A DNA stretch of 64,000 bases from assembly GCF_030403505.1 (NCBI RefSeq), contig NZ_JAUEMJ010000001.1, forward strand, positions 743,762 to 807,761, written 5' to 3'. The stretch is from Glycomyces tritici. Its GTDB lineage: Bacteria; Actinomycetota; Actinomycetes; Mycobacteriales; Micromonosporaceae. Of the stretch, positions 45,695 through 54,175 are shown piece after piece. The notes under the pieces are model-generated. The model was not told where the DNA came from. It was given only the letters and a program-made list of their open reading frames with translations, and searched no databases. The translations under genes were made by a program, and so were the position numbers. Positions within the stretch are counted from its first letter, which is position 1; every line of letters begins with the position of its first letter.

Positions 45695-47506
45695 TCAGTC
45701 CTGGGTGATGTGTTCCAGCAGGTTCATGAAGGAACGGTTGAGGAGCGCGGTGTCGGCGCTGCGAAGCGGCCGGTGGCTCATCAGGAGCGCCTGGCCGTAC
45801 AGGGACTCGACCGCGGTGCCCGCGAGCTGGGGGTCGTCGATGGCGCTGATGCGGCGGACGGTGGGGTTGCGGTGGTTGAGGACGAGCTGGGCGCGCGGCG
45901 CGTGCTGCTTGATGGAGGCGAGGATGCCGCCCCAGAGGTCGTCGGCCTCGGCTTCCGCTTCGGCCCGCTGGCGTTCGCGGCGGGACTCGCGGTCGTCGAG
46001 GAGCAGGGCGGGCACGGAGACGGGGTTGAACTCGCGCACGACCACGTCGACGTCGACGGAGTCGAGGCGGGCGCGGGCGGCGTTGAGGAAGGGGCGCAGC
46101 GCGAGTTCGGTGCCGGTGTCGACGGGGTCGAGGCTCGCCGAGATGACCCCGGGCTGGAGGTGCTCGACCTTGACCTGCGGGTCGAGGCGCGGCAGGGCCT
46201 GCACGAGCTCCGCGTCGTAGGTGTAGCCGCCGTTGACGACGCCGATGCCCTGCGCGGCGGCGATCGGGGCGACCTGCCGGTACTCGTCCACACTGGAGGC
46301 CAGGTAGATCGGCTGGTGGGTGCGGGCGAACTCGGGGAGGTTGGTGTGCCCGGCGGTGGTCTCGAACCGCAGCCACGGCAGCATCGCCGCGAGCAGCTCG
46401 GCGTCGTGCCGGGCGAGGGCCTTCACGCCCAGCTCGTGCACGGCGAGGAAGGACTCGAGGCGGTGGGGGTCCTCGGCGGCGAGGCGGGAGATCCACTCGC
46501 GGATCTGCGCGCCGATCGCGTCCCGGGCGACCGCGAGCGCCTCGTCGTCGTAGAGCGACTCGCGGGAGGCCGTGGGGCGCAGCGCATCGGTGTCGATCAC
46601 GCATCGGACGAAGAACGCCCACTCGGGGACCAGGTTGTCCGCGGTGCTGGTCAGGAGCATCCGCTTGAGGTGCACGCGGTGCGCCGGGCGGGTCGAAGGA
46701 GAGGTGGCGTGCGGGAGGACGTACGCGACGCCCTTGATGCCGGCGAGCGGCACGTCGAGGTCGATCACGTCGAGCGGCGGGAAGCCCAGCACCTGCTCGC
46801 AGTAGGTGTTCAGGGCGAGGCGGCGGGCCGTCGGGGTCGGATGTTCCCGTTCCCACAGCGGCGGCGTCTCGGAGACGTCGACCGGCGTGCCGCCGTCGGA
46901 GACGGTGATCCGCACCGGCAGCAGCGATCCGTACTCGCGGGCGAGGTCGGCGACCCGCTTGGGCTGCAGCCAGTCCTCACCGCGGCGGGCCTCCAGTTCC
47001 ACCGTGGTGCCGGGCTCGGGGTGATCGCCGGGCGGCACCTCCGTCACGGTGTAGGAGCCGTCGTCGCGGGCGGTCCAGCGGACCGGCTGCGCGGCCGGGT
47101 CCTTCGCCGAACGCGAGGTCACGGTGATGACCGAGGCCACGGTGAAGCACGCGAGCAGGCCGATGCCGAACTGGCCCAGGAAGTCCCGGCGGGCGCCCTC
47201 GATCTCCTCGTCCCGCTTGGAGGAGCCGCCGATCGTCGCGAGCAGTTTGTGGACCTCCTCGAGGGTCAGTCCCACACCCGGATCGGTGATCCGCAGCCGC
47301 CTGCCGTCGGCGACGATCGCGACATGCTGCGACCCGGGTTCGAAACCCGGGTCGGCCTGGGCGCGGGCGGTGATCGCGTCGACCGCGTTCTGCAGCAGCT
47401 CGCGCACATAGACCTTCGGGGAGGAGTACAGGTGGTGGGACAAGAGGTCCACCAGGCCGCGCAGGTCCACTTGGAAGGTATGGGAAGTGGGCGTTGTCTC
47501 AACCAC
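45695..47506 (-). CDS. HSP90/HtpG-like molecular chaperone
   Basis: This 603-residue protein has an N-terminal GHKL ATPase with VRELLQNAVDAI (Glu36, Asn40), LRITDPGVGLTLEEV and GQFGIGLLACFTVA, which are HSP90 signatures. The middle domain with the PP-type hydrophobic/charged pattern follows, but segments differ from canonical HtpG and the C-terminal dimerisation part is divergent, so this is an actinobacterial HSP90-family paralogue. The GTG at 47506 with AGGACGCG upstream is used because the product then starts VVETTPTSHTFQVDLRG, directly at the domain. The downstream TPR gene is its likely partner. Confidence 0.9.
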   Translation of the reverse strand: MVETTPTSHTFQVDLRGLVDLLSHHLYSSPKVYVRELLQNAVDAITARAQADPGFEPGSQHVAIVADGRRLRITDPGVGLTLEEVHKLLATIGGSSKRDEEIEGARRDFLGQFGIGLLACFTVASVITVTSRSAKDPAAQPVRWTARDDGSYTVTEVPPGDHPEPGTTVELEARRGEDWLQPKRVADLAREYGSLLPVRITVSDGGTPVDVSETPPLWEREHPTPTARRLALNTYCEQVLGFPPLDVIDLDVPLAGIKGVAYVLPHATSPSTRPAHRVHLKRMLLTSTADNLVPEWAFFVRCVIDTDALRPTASRESLYDDEALAVARDAIGAQIREWISRLAAEDPHRLESFLAVHELGVKALARHDAELLAAMLPWLRFETTAGHTNLPEFARTHQPIYLASSVDEYRQVAPIAAAQGIGVVNGGYTYDAELVQALPRLDPQVKVEHLQPGVISASLDPVDTGTELALRPFLNAARARLDSVDVDVVVREFNPVSVPALLLDDRESRRERQRAEAEAEADDLWGGILASIKQHAPRAQLVLNHRNPTVRRISAIDDPQLAGTAVESLYGQALLMSHRPLRSADTALLNRSFMNLLEHITQD

Positions 47507-47748
47507 AGCGCGTCCTGCTTCACTCGGAGGTCGTTCGGCGTCAGTCAGACTAGCAAACCGCCGCATCGCGGGAACGCGTGAAAAGGACCCTCGGGACGAA
47601 CGGGGACGCGGAGCGCTTGCGCCCCTTCGCACCTGCCCGAACCACCGCGAACCGGCGCGCACCGCCCGATTGGGCACCGCCCGAACGGGTGAGGTCCGGT
47701 AAGGTGACCGCTACCGAAGCCCCAGTAGCCAAGAGGAACACGCCCCGC

Positions 47749-49002
47749 ATGACGATGCCGCCCCCGCCCCCGGACCGGATGCACCTCCAGTACCAGCCCG
47801 CCCCGCCGCCACCGCCGGGACCGCAGCAGATGGGCCCCGGCGGCGCGTACGGCCCGGCGCAGTACGCCCCCGACCAGCCCATACCCGGGCAGATGCCCGT
47901 CGGCTTGTCGATGAGCAAGCCCGGCACGATCACCGGCATCCAGGTGATCCTCTATGTCTTCCTGGCCGTGAGCGCGGTCGGGAACGTTCTCTCGATCATG
48001 AGCATGGTCGAGTTCTTCAACCCGTTCAGCCTCATCGGACTCGCGTTCGCCGTGTACTCGGCCATCCAGTCGCTCGCCAGCGGCGTGCAGATCTCGCGCG
48101 GCAAGCGCTGGGCGTGGATCTGGTCGCTCGTCAGCGCGATCCTGGGTCTCGCTCTGGCCTGCACCGGGATTGTCTACGGGACCATCTTCTGGGACACCGG
48201 CGGCGACGTCATGCTCCTGATCACCTGCCCGCTCGCCGCCCTCTACGGAACGCTCCTCATCCTGCTCTGCACCAAGTCCGCACGGCAGTGGATCCTCATG
48301 CACCGCATCCAGAGAGGTGAGGTGCAGGCGCCCGGCATGGGCATGGGCGGGATGCCCGGCACGGCACCGATGGGCATGGGTCAGCAGGGACCGGCAGCGC
48401 CGCAGCGCCCGGACACCAAGCCCGGTGGCGTCACGTTCACCATCGTGGTGCTCGGCCTGCTGATCGCCTTGGGCGTGTGGACGATCTACGGCGCCGTTCG
48501 GCTCCAGCTGGCCCTCAGCGGCTCGATGGTCCTGGCCGAGAACGACCCGGCGTGGTTCAACGGCTCCAGGCTGCCGCTCATGGCGGGAATCGCGGCATTC
48601 CTCGTGTTGGTGAACGCGTTGATCTCGGCGATCGGACTGCATCGCGGGAAGTTCGGCGCACGCGTCTACACGCTCATCTGGACCCCCGTCCTCATCCTCG
48701 CGGCCGGGTTCGTCGCGGTGAGCAACCTGCGCGAGTTCCTCGTCTTCGCAGACATCATGCCGCCGCCGATGCGCACGTCGTGGACCGTGACCCTCGCCCG
48801 CGACATCGCCGTTGCCGCATTGGTCCTCACTGTCTTCATCGCGGTCCTGACGCCCGGTGTCAAGGCGTGGACGCCCGGCAAGCCCGCGACCGCGCTGATC
48901 ATGGTGGTCCCCATGGGACAGCCGCAGGGCGGCCACCCGCAGCAGACACACCCGGGCTATCCCCAGCAGCAGCAGCAACCGCCTTACCCGCCGCAGTACT
49001 GA
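47749..49002 (+). CDS. multi-pass membrane protein with Pro/Gln-rich tails (paralogue 1)
   Basis: This 417-residue protein has a Pro-rich start (MTMPPPPPDRMHLQYQPAPP), about eight hydrophobic segments in two similar blocks, each with 'IGLAFAVYSAIQSL...GKRWAWIWSLVSAILGL' or 'NALISAIGLHRGKFGARVYTLIWTPVL', and a Gly/Met/Gln-rich linker. A Gln/Pro tail (HPQQTHPGYPQQQQQPPYPP) closes it. Unknown role. The adjacent gene encodes a paralogue with the same plan 14 bp downstream. ATG 47749 has AAGAGGAA about 10 nt upstream; a GTG at 47704 is possible. Confidence 0.75.
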   Translation: MTMPPPPPDRMHLQYQPAPPPPPGPQQMGPGGAYGPAQYAPDQPIPGQMPVGLSMSKPGTITGIQVILYVFLAVSAVGNVLSIMSMVEFFNPFSLIGLAFAVYSAIQSLASGVQISRGKRWAWIWSLVSAILGLALACTGIVYGTIFWDTGGDVMLLITCPLAALYGTLLILLCTKSARQWILMHRIQRGEVQAPGMGMGGMPGTAPMGMGQQGPAAPQRPDTKPGGVTFTIVVLGLLIALGVWTIYGAVRLQLALSGSMVLAENDPAWFNGSRLPLMAGIAAFLVLVNALISAIGLHRGKFGARVYTLIWTPVLILAAGFVAVSNLREFLVFADIMPPPMRTSWTVTLARDIAVAALVLTVFIAVLTPGVKAWTPGKPATALIMVVPMGQPQGGHPQQTHPGYPQQQQQPPYPPQY

Positions 49003-49016
49003 CGCCCGAGGCAGGC

Positions 49017-50378
49017 ATGTCCTACAACCAGCTCCCGCCGCCCCCGCCCGACCGCGTCGGGATGCAGCCCGGCGGGCCTTACGGCGGGCCGCAGCTCGCC
49101 GGGCCCGGCGGCGCGTACGGCCCCATCGAGTCCCCGATCGGCCAACCGGTCCCCGGCCGGCTGCCGCCGCCGGAGATGACGATGGCGAAGCCCCGCAGCA
49201 TCCTCGGCATCCAGGTGATCCTGTGGATCCTCGCGGCCGTCGCCGCGGTCGGCGACCTGTTCTCGGTCATGAACGCGATCGAGTACGAGAACCCGCTTGC
49301 CCTCATCGGCCTGGCCTTCGCCGTGTACTCCACGATCCAGTCGATGATCACTCCCGTCCAGATCACCCGCGGCAAGCGCTGGGCGTGGATCTGGGCGCTC
49401 GTGAGCGCCGTCCTCGGTCTCGCCATCGCCGCCTTCGCGATCGTGTTCGGGTTGAGCGTCATCGAGCTGACGCCGCTGCCGGTCCTCATCGGCGTGGTGC
49501 TCGGCGGTCTCTATGGCACCCTCACCGTCCTGCTCGGCTCGAAGTCGGCGCGCGGCTGGATCCTCATGCACCGCATCGAACGCGGCGAGGTCCGGTCGAT
49601 CGGCTTCCCGGCCCCGGGCGCGCGGGGCGTGCTCGTGGAGCTCGAACCCGAACGCCCCGAGACGAAACCGGGCTCGGTCACCTTCGTGCAGCTCGCGCTG
49701 TGGTTCCTCGCGCTGCTGGCGCTGACCTGGGTCTGGGTCGGCCTGCGGTTCGCACAGTTGGACTTCGAAGACGGCCTCGACAGCTGGGAGAGCGCGTCGA
49801 GCCCGTTCGACCACTTCATGGACTCCGACCTCATGCTCCTCGGCGTGACCGGCGTGGTCGGGTTCGCCGTCCTCGGGACGCTGGCGATCATCTCGGCGGT
49901 CGGCCTGCAGCGCGGACGCTTCTGGGCGCGCGTCTTCACCCCGGTCTGGGTCGGCCTCGCCACCGTCGCGGGTGCGATGTGGGTGCTCGCGACGAGCGTC
50001 AACGCGACGGAATCCGGCTCGGATGCGTTCACGGTGTACATCGTCGCGACCGCCGCCGGGGGCGTCTTCACCGTGCTCGCGGTGCTCGCCTTCATCATGG
50101 TGTTCCTGCGCGGCGTCCGCTCCTGGACGCCAGGGCGGCAGACCGTCGTCTCATACGAGCCCGGGGCGCAGGGGCGATCGCTGCCGGGCCAGCCGCCGAC
50201 CGGACCGGCCCCACCCGGGCACCCGCAGCAGGGATACCAAGCGCCGCAAGGCTATCCGCAGCAGCAGCACCAGGCCCCGCAGCAGCCCGGTCCGTACGCC
50301 CAGCAGCCGCAGCCGGGGCATCAGCCGCCTCAGCGGCAGTATCCGCCGCAGCAGCCGCCCTACGGGGGCGGGTACTAG
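49017..50378 (+). CDS. multi-pass membrane protein with Pro/Gln-rich tails (paralogue 2)
   Basis: This 453-residue protein repeats the plan of the previous gene: MSYNQLPPPPPDRVGMQPGG, then segments such as ILGIQVILWILAAVAAVGDLF and GKRWAWIWALVSAVLGLAIA, SARGWILMHRIERGEV (versus SARQWILMHRIQRGEV), and GLQRGRFWARVFTPVWVGLAT. The Gln-rich tail is longer. The two presumably arose by duplication and may form a complex. Its TAG overlaps the stop of the opposing gene in a CTAG. Confidence 0.78.
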   Translation: MSYNQLPPPPPDRVGMQPGGPYGGPQLAGPGGAYGPIESPIGQPVPGRLPPPEMTMAKPRSILGIQVILWILAAVAAVGDLFSVMNAIEYENPLALIGLAFAVYSTIQSMITPVQITRGKRWAWIWALVSAVLGLAIAAFAIVFGLSVIELTPLPVLIGVVLGGLYGTLTVLLGSKSARGWILMHRIERGEVRSIGFPAPGARGVLVELEPERPETKPGSVTFVQLALWFLALLALTWVWVGLRFAQLDFEDGLDSWESASSPFDHFMDSDLMLLGVTGVVGFAVLGTLAIISAVGLQRGRFWARVFTPVWVGLATVAGAMWVLATSVNATESGSDAFTVYIVATAAGGVFTVLAVLAFIMVFLRGVRSWTPGRQTVVSYEPGAQGRSLPGQPPTGPAPPGHPQQGYQAPQGYPQQQHQAPQQPGPYAQQPQPGHQPPQRQYPPQQPPYGGGY

Positions 50379-51331
50379 ACCGTCACCGATCTCCAGCCGC
50401 ACACGCTGGTGCTGAGGCTCTCGGAGGTCTGCTCGATGGCGATGGTCAGCTCGATCGCGGAGCCGTCGGCGAACTCGACCGTGACGTTGCCGGTGCTGGG
50501 GTTCATGTCCTGGACCTCGGCGCCCTCGGCGTCCCAGCCCTCCCACTCGTCCGTGTAGTCCCCGACCGGGCGCTCGCGGTAGGAGTCGCAGAGCATCGCG
50601 TAGGCGGTGTCCCAGTCGTCCTCGGCGATCGCGCCGACGAAGTCCTCGGCGGTGCCCTCGACCTTTTCGGTGACCGAGTTCATGAAGACAAAGACGGCGA
50701 ACACGACGGCGACGGCGACGATGATGACGGCCAGCGCGCTGCCGGCGATGCCGAAGCCGAGCTTCGCGCCGAAGAACCGGGAGTGCCCGGTCGGCGGGGC
50801 CGCGAACGGGACCGGCACGCCGGTGGGCGGCGGCGGGCTCGACGGCACCGGCGGAGGCTCGACCTCTTTGGTGGTGGGGGGAAGCGCGAGCGTCGCTTCG
50901 GTCTCGGCCATGAGCGCGACGGGCGCGCCCTGGTCGGGCGACACGTGGTCGGGGACGGAGGGTTCGGGTTCCATCGGGATCGGGGGCGCGCCGGAGTCCG
51001 GGGCGATCTGCGCCGGAGCGGAGGGCTCGGCCACCGGTGCGATGGACGTGTGCGGCTCGGCCTGGACCGGCTCGCGCGACTGCGGCGACTCCGGCTCGGG
51101 GGCGGGTCCGGCCGTGGACGTGGGCAGCGGCGGCGTGGGTTCCAAGGGGATGGGCTCGATCGGGACCGACACCGGGAGGGGCTCGAGCGGCGAGGCCTGC
51201 GCGGCGGCGTCAGGCTCGGGCGACGCTGCTTCGGGCGCGGCCGGTTCCTGCGCAGTCGCGGCGGCAGGGTCCCGTTCGGCTTCCGGTCCGCGGTCCTGTG
51301 CGGGCCCTTGGGGGTTCGGTCGGTCGGTCAT
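50375..51331 (-). CDS. single-pass membrane protein with Pro/Glu-rich cytoplasmic region
   Basis: This 318-residue protein has ~180 Pro/Glu/Ala-rich disordered residues, a transmembrane helix (GFGIAGSALAVIIVAVAVVFAVFVF, about 198-222) and a ~95-residue exported domain with EDFVGAIAEDDWDTAYAMLCDSYRERPVGDYTDEW, resembling the DUF4878/lumazine-binding-like domains of actinobacterial membrane proteins. Two cysteines (MLCDS, SVCGW) may pair. The ATG overlaps the upstream gene's stop (ATGA). Confidence 0.75.
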   Translation of the reverse strand: MTDRPNPQGPAQDRGPEAERDPAAATAQEPAAPEAASPEPDAAAQASPLEPLPVSVPIEPIPLEPTPPLPTSTAGPAPEPESPQSREPVQAEPHTSIAPVAEPSAPAQIAPDSGAPPIPMEPEPSVPDHVSPDQGAPVALMAETEATLALPPTTKEVEPPPVPSSPPPPTGVPVPFAAPPTGHSRFFGAKLGFGIAGSALAVIIVAVAVVFAVFVFMNSVTEKVEGTAEDFVGAIAEDDWDTAYAMLCDSYRERPVGDYTDEWEGWDAEGAEVQDMNPSTGNVTVEFADGSAIELTIAIEQTSESLSTSVCGWRSVTV

Positions 51332-51702
51332 CGGGAGGCCTCCCGGCGGGCCTCATCGGGGTCGGCCTCGCGGTCCGAACCGGTGCGCTGCGGTTCGCCG
51401 CCGGGCGCGCATTCGGCGAGCACCTCGAAGCCGGAGGCCTCGGGCAGGGCGCGGGAGAGGAGCGGGGTGGACATCTTCACCTGAAAGTTGGAAAGCGCCC
51501 GGCGGTAGGAGCCGACGTCGCTCCACTCGGTCCAGAGCATCCAGGCGGCGTCCTCCCCGTCGGTGAAGGAGTCGAGCGCGCGGCCCAGGCCGCCGCGTTC
51601 GTAGCCCCCGCAGGAGGCCAGCGCCGCGAGCGCGCCCTCGGCATCGCGGGCGAAGGCCTCCGTCTCGCCTTCGGTTACGGCGAAACGATATACAACCAGC
51701 AC
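51328..51702 (-). CDS. antibiotic biosynthesis monooxygenase-like (ABM) domain protein
   Basis: This 124-residue small ferredoxin-like protein begins MLVVYRFAVTEGETEAFARDAEGALAALASCGGYERG and contains AAWMLWTEWSDVGSYRRALSNFQVKM. This matches the ABM/quinol-monooxygenase fold; activity cannot be assigned. The last 25 residues are polar and probably disordered. It is coupled to the downstream membrane-protein gene and lies 10 bp after the zur stop, so it may be co-transcribed with smtB-zur. Confidence 0.7.
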   Translation of the reverse strand: MLVVYRFAVTEGETEAFARDAEGALAALASCGGYERGGLGRALDSFTDGEDAAWMLWTEWSDVGSYRRALSNFQVKMSTPLLSRALPEASGFEVLAECAPGGEPQRTGSDREADPDEARREASR

Positions 51703-51712
51703 GGCGCCCAGC

Positions 51713-52123
51713 CTACTTGGAGCACTCGGCGCAGAGGCCGTGGAGTTCGAGCGTGTGCCCGACCTCGGTGAAGCCGTGGTCGGCCGCGACCTTGTTGGCC
51801 CAGCGCTCGACGGTGGGCCCGGCGACCTCGACGGTCTTGCCGCACGAGCGGCACACCAGGTGGTGGTGGTGCTCCTCGGCGGAGCAGAGGCGGTAGAGGT
51901 GGTCGCCGCCGGGGAGGCGCATGACGTCGACGATGTCGGCCTCGGCGAAGGCCTGGAGGGTCCGGTAGACGGTGGTGAGGCCGATCTTGGACCCGGCTTC
52001 GCGGAGGATCGCGTGAAGGTCCTGGGCGGAGCGGAACGCGTCGTCGTGCTCGAGCAGTTCGAGGATGGCGGTCCGCTGCTTGGTGGAGCGGGCCATGTTC
52101 TCGGCCGGAGGCTTGGTGGCCAC
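51713..52123 (-). CDS. zur: zinc uptake regulator Zur (Fur family)
   Basis: This 136-residue Fur-family repressor has the winged-helix region STKQRTAILELLEHDDAFRSAQDLHAILREAGSKIGLTTVYRTLQAFAEADIV, the HHHHLVCRSCG metal site with CxxC, and GHTLELHGLCAECSK with the second CxxC. Context (smtB, znuACB, Zur-type boxes) marks it as Zur rather than Fur. The GTG at 52123 shares its base with the smtB stop and follows AGAGGAACG. It should repress znuACB and the alternative ribosomal-protein units when zinc is plentiful. Confidence 0.92.
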   Translation of the reverse strand: MATKPPAENMARSTKQRTAILELLEHDDAFRSAQDLHAILREAGSKIGLTTVYRTLQAFAEADIVDVMRLPGGDHLYRLCSAEEHHHHLVCRSCGKTVEVAGPTVERWANKVAADHGFTEVGHTLELHGLCAECSK

Positions 52124-52440
52124 TAGCGTTCCTCTCGGGCGTGGTGGACGGCGTCGGTGACGATGTGCGCGATGTGGTCGTCGATGAGCGAATAGGAGAT
52201 CTCACGGCCCGACCGGGTGCCGCGCACGATACCCGCTCCCCGGAGCACCCGCAAATGCTGGGAGACGAGCGGCTGGGTGACGCGCAGGGTCTCGACGATC
52301 TGGTGCACGTACTTCGGCCCGGCGGCCAGCTCCATGACGATCGCGATCCGCAGCGGCGCGGCGAGGGCTCGCAGGAGCTCCCCTGCCGCTTCGTAGTCGG
52401 CTGGGGTGGATTCTTCGGCTAGCTCGGGCTCGTGGCGCAC
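52123..52440 (-). CDS. smtB: ArsR/SmtB-family zinc sensor
   Basis: This 105-residue winged-helix repressor has a recognition region with VTQPLVSQHLRVLRGAGIV. The C-terminal helix carries Asp87-x-His89 ... His100-x2-Glu103, exactly the D-x-H-x10-H-x2-E alpha-5 zinc site of SmtB/CzrA. An smtB-zur operon is known from mycobacteria, where SmtB in zinc-free form represses zur. The GTG at 52440 has no ribosome-binding site, and TATTTT (52452-52447) ends 6 bp before it, so the mRNA is probably leaderless. Confidence 0.88.
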   Translation of the reverse strand: MRHEPELAEESTPADYEAAGELLRALAAPLRIAIVMELAAGPKYVHQIVETLRVTQPLVSQHLRVLRGAGIVRGTRSGREISYSLIDDHIAHIVTDAVHHAREER

Positions 52441-52502
52441 ACTGCAAAAATATCGCGTCCCGCGTCCCTTCGCGGGTCCAGGTGGCGCGGGTCCCGCTCC
52501 GG

Positions 52503-53399
52503 TCATGCGTTCGCGGCGGGCAGTTCGACCTCGAGCGGCTCGCCTTCGGGCGGGAGGTGGCCGCGGCGCACGCGCCGGACGCGGCGCACGACGGCGGCCA
52601 GGACGGCGGTGACGACGAAGACGGCGACGCCGATGAGCACGATCGTGGAGCCGGGCGGGACGTCCTTCACGGCGGAGGCGAGCACGCCCGCGCCGGCGAT
52701 GAGGAAGCCGGCGGCCATCGCGGCGAACATGGTGGCCTTGAAGGAGCGCGTGAACTGCTGGACGGTGACGACCGGGATGACGAGGAGGGCGCTGACCAGG
52801 AGCAGGCCGACCGCGCGCATCGAGACCGAGACGACCACGGCCGTGGTGATGAGCAGCAGCAGGTTGAGCGCGGCGACGGGCAGGCCGGAGACGCGCGCGT
52901 ACTGCTCGTCGGCGCAGATCGCGGCGAGCCAGGGCCGGAGCACCAGCATGAGGACGGCGACGACCGTGCCGCCGACGGCGATGGTCCAGACCTCGTCCCA
53001 GCCGGCGGTGAGGAGCGAGCCGAACAGGTACTGCTGGAGGTTCGCGACGCCCTTGTCGGAGGCGATGCCGGTGAGGTAGACGCCGCCGGCGATGCCGCCG
53101 TAGAACATCATGGCGAGGGCGACGTCGCCGGAGGTCTTGGAGTGGCTGCGGAGGATCTCCATGACGATCGAGGCGGCGACGGTGACCGCGAGGGTCGTCC
53201 ACATCGGGGCGGTGCCGGTGAGGAAGCCGATGGCGACGCCGGTGAGCGCGATGTGGCCGAGGCCGTCCCCGATGAGCGCGAGGCGCTTCTGGACGAGGAA
53301 CACGCCGACGGCGGGGGCGCAGAGCCCGACGACGAGCGCGCTGATGAGGGCGCGCTGCATGAACTCGTACTGGAAGTAGTCCAAGAGGCCGAGGTTCAT
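52503..53399 (-). CDS. znuB: zinc ABC transporter permease
   Basis: This 298-residue ABC-3 family permease has about eight helices and the conserved QKRLALIGDGLGHIALTGVAIGFL, KTSGDVALAMMFYGGIAGGV, ADEQYARVSGLPVAALNL and GLLLVSALLVIPVVTVQQF. The start ATG overlaps the znuC stop (ATGA). It has a short Arg/Pro-rich C-terminal tail. It imports Zn2+ with ZnuA and ZnuC. Confidence 0.93.
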   Translation of the reverse strand: MNLGLLDYFQYEFMQRALISALVVGLCAPAVGVFLVQKRLALIGDGLGHIALTGVAIGFLTGTAPMWTTLAVTVAASIVMEILRSHSKTSGDVALAMMFYGGIAGGVYLTGIASDKGVANLQQYLFGSLLTAGWDEVWTIAVGGTVVAVLMLVLRPWLAAICADEQYARVSGLPVAALNLLLLITTAVVVSVSMRAVGLLLVSALLVIPVVTVQQFTRSFKATMFAAMAAGFLIAGAGVLASAVKDVPPGSTIVLIGVAVFVVTAVLAAVVRRVRRVRRGHLPPEGEPLEVELPAANA

Positions 53400-54160
53400 T
53401 TGCCGCCCCAGAAGGGTTCGTCGGCGTCGTCGCCGTTGGCGTGCGGGTGGGCGTGCTCGTGGTGGGGGTCGGCGTGCTCGCCGACGGGGCGCGGCGGGGC
53501 GCCGTCGTGGACGACCTTGCCGTCGGCGAGGACCACGGCGCGGTCGAGCCGGTCGGTGAGCGGGCCGAGCTCGTGGGTGACGAGGAGGACCGCGCAGCCG
53601 GCGTCGATGCGGTCCGAGACGACCCGCGCGAGCGCGGCCTGGGTCTCGGCGTCGACGCCCACGGTCGGCTCGTCCATGATGAGCAGGTCGGGGTCGGTGG
53701 CGAGCGCGCGGGCGATGAGGACGCGCTGCTGCTGGCCGCCCGAGAGGGTGTCGACGGAGCAGTGGGCGTGGTCGGCGAGGCCGACTTCGGCGAGGCTGCG
53801 GGGCACGGCCTCGCGGTCGGCCCGGCGCGGGGGCATGCCGAGGAACCGGTGGGCGAGGCGGCCCTGGGAGACGACCTCCGCGGCGGTGGAGGGGACGCCG
53901 GAGGCGGCGCCGGTGCGCTGGGGCACGTAGCCGATGCGCTGCCATGCGCGGAAGCGCTTCTGAGGGGCGCCGAAGAGCTCGATCGACCCGCCGGCGAGCG
54001 GGACGAGCCCGGCGACGGCCTTGATGAGCGTGGACTTCCCGGAGCCGTTGGCGCCCATGAGGGCCACGGCCTCTCCGGGCTCGACGGCGAGGTCCACGCC
54101 GCGGACGACGGCGCGACCGCCGTAGGAGACGGTCGCACCGCGGACGTTGAGAACGGGCAT
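53396..54160 (-). CDS. znuC: zinc ABC transporter ATP-binding protein
   Basis: This 254-residue ATPase has Walker A GANGSGKST (36-44), Q-loop GYVPQRTG, signature LSGGQQQRVLIARAL and Walker B LLIMDEPTVGVD. Its C-terminus is His-rich (EHADPHHEHAHPHANGDDADE), a likely metal-sensing or buffering tail seen in zinc transporters. It lies between znuA (15 bp upstream) and znuB (4-bp overlap). Confidence 0.93.
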   Translation of the reverse strand: MPVLNVRGATVSYGGRAVVRGVDLAVEPGEAVALMGANGSGKSTLIKAVAGLVPLAGGSIELFGAPQKRFRAWQRIGYVPQRTGAASGVPSTAAEVVSQGRLAHRFLGMPPRRADREAVPRSLAEVGLADHAHCSVDTLSGGQQQRVLIARALATDPDLLIMDEPTVGVDAETQAALARVVSDRIDAGCAVLLVTHELGPLTDRLDRAVVLADGKVVHDGAPPRPVGEHADPHHEHAHPHANGDDADEPFWGGK

Positions 54161-54175
54161 TGGGCTAATGCTGCC

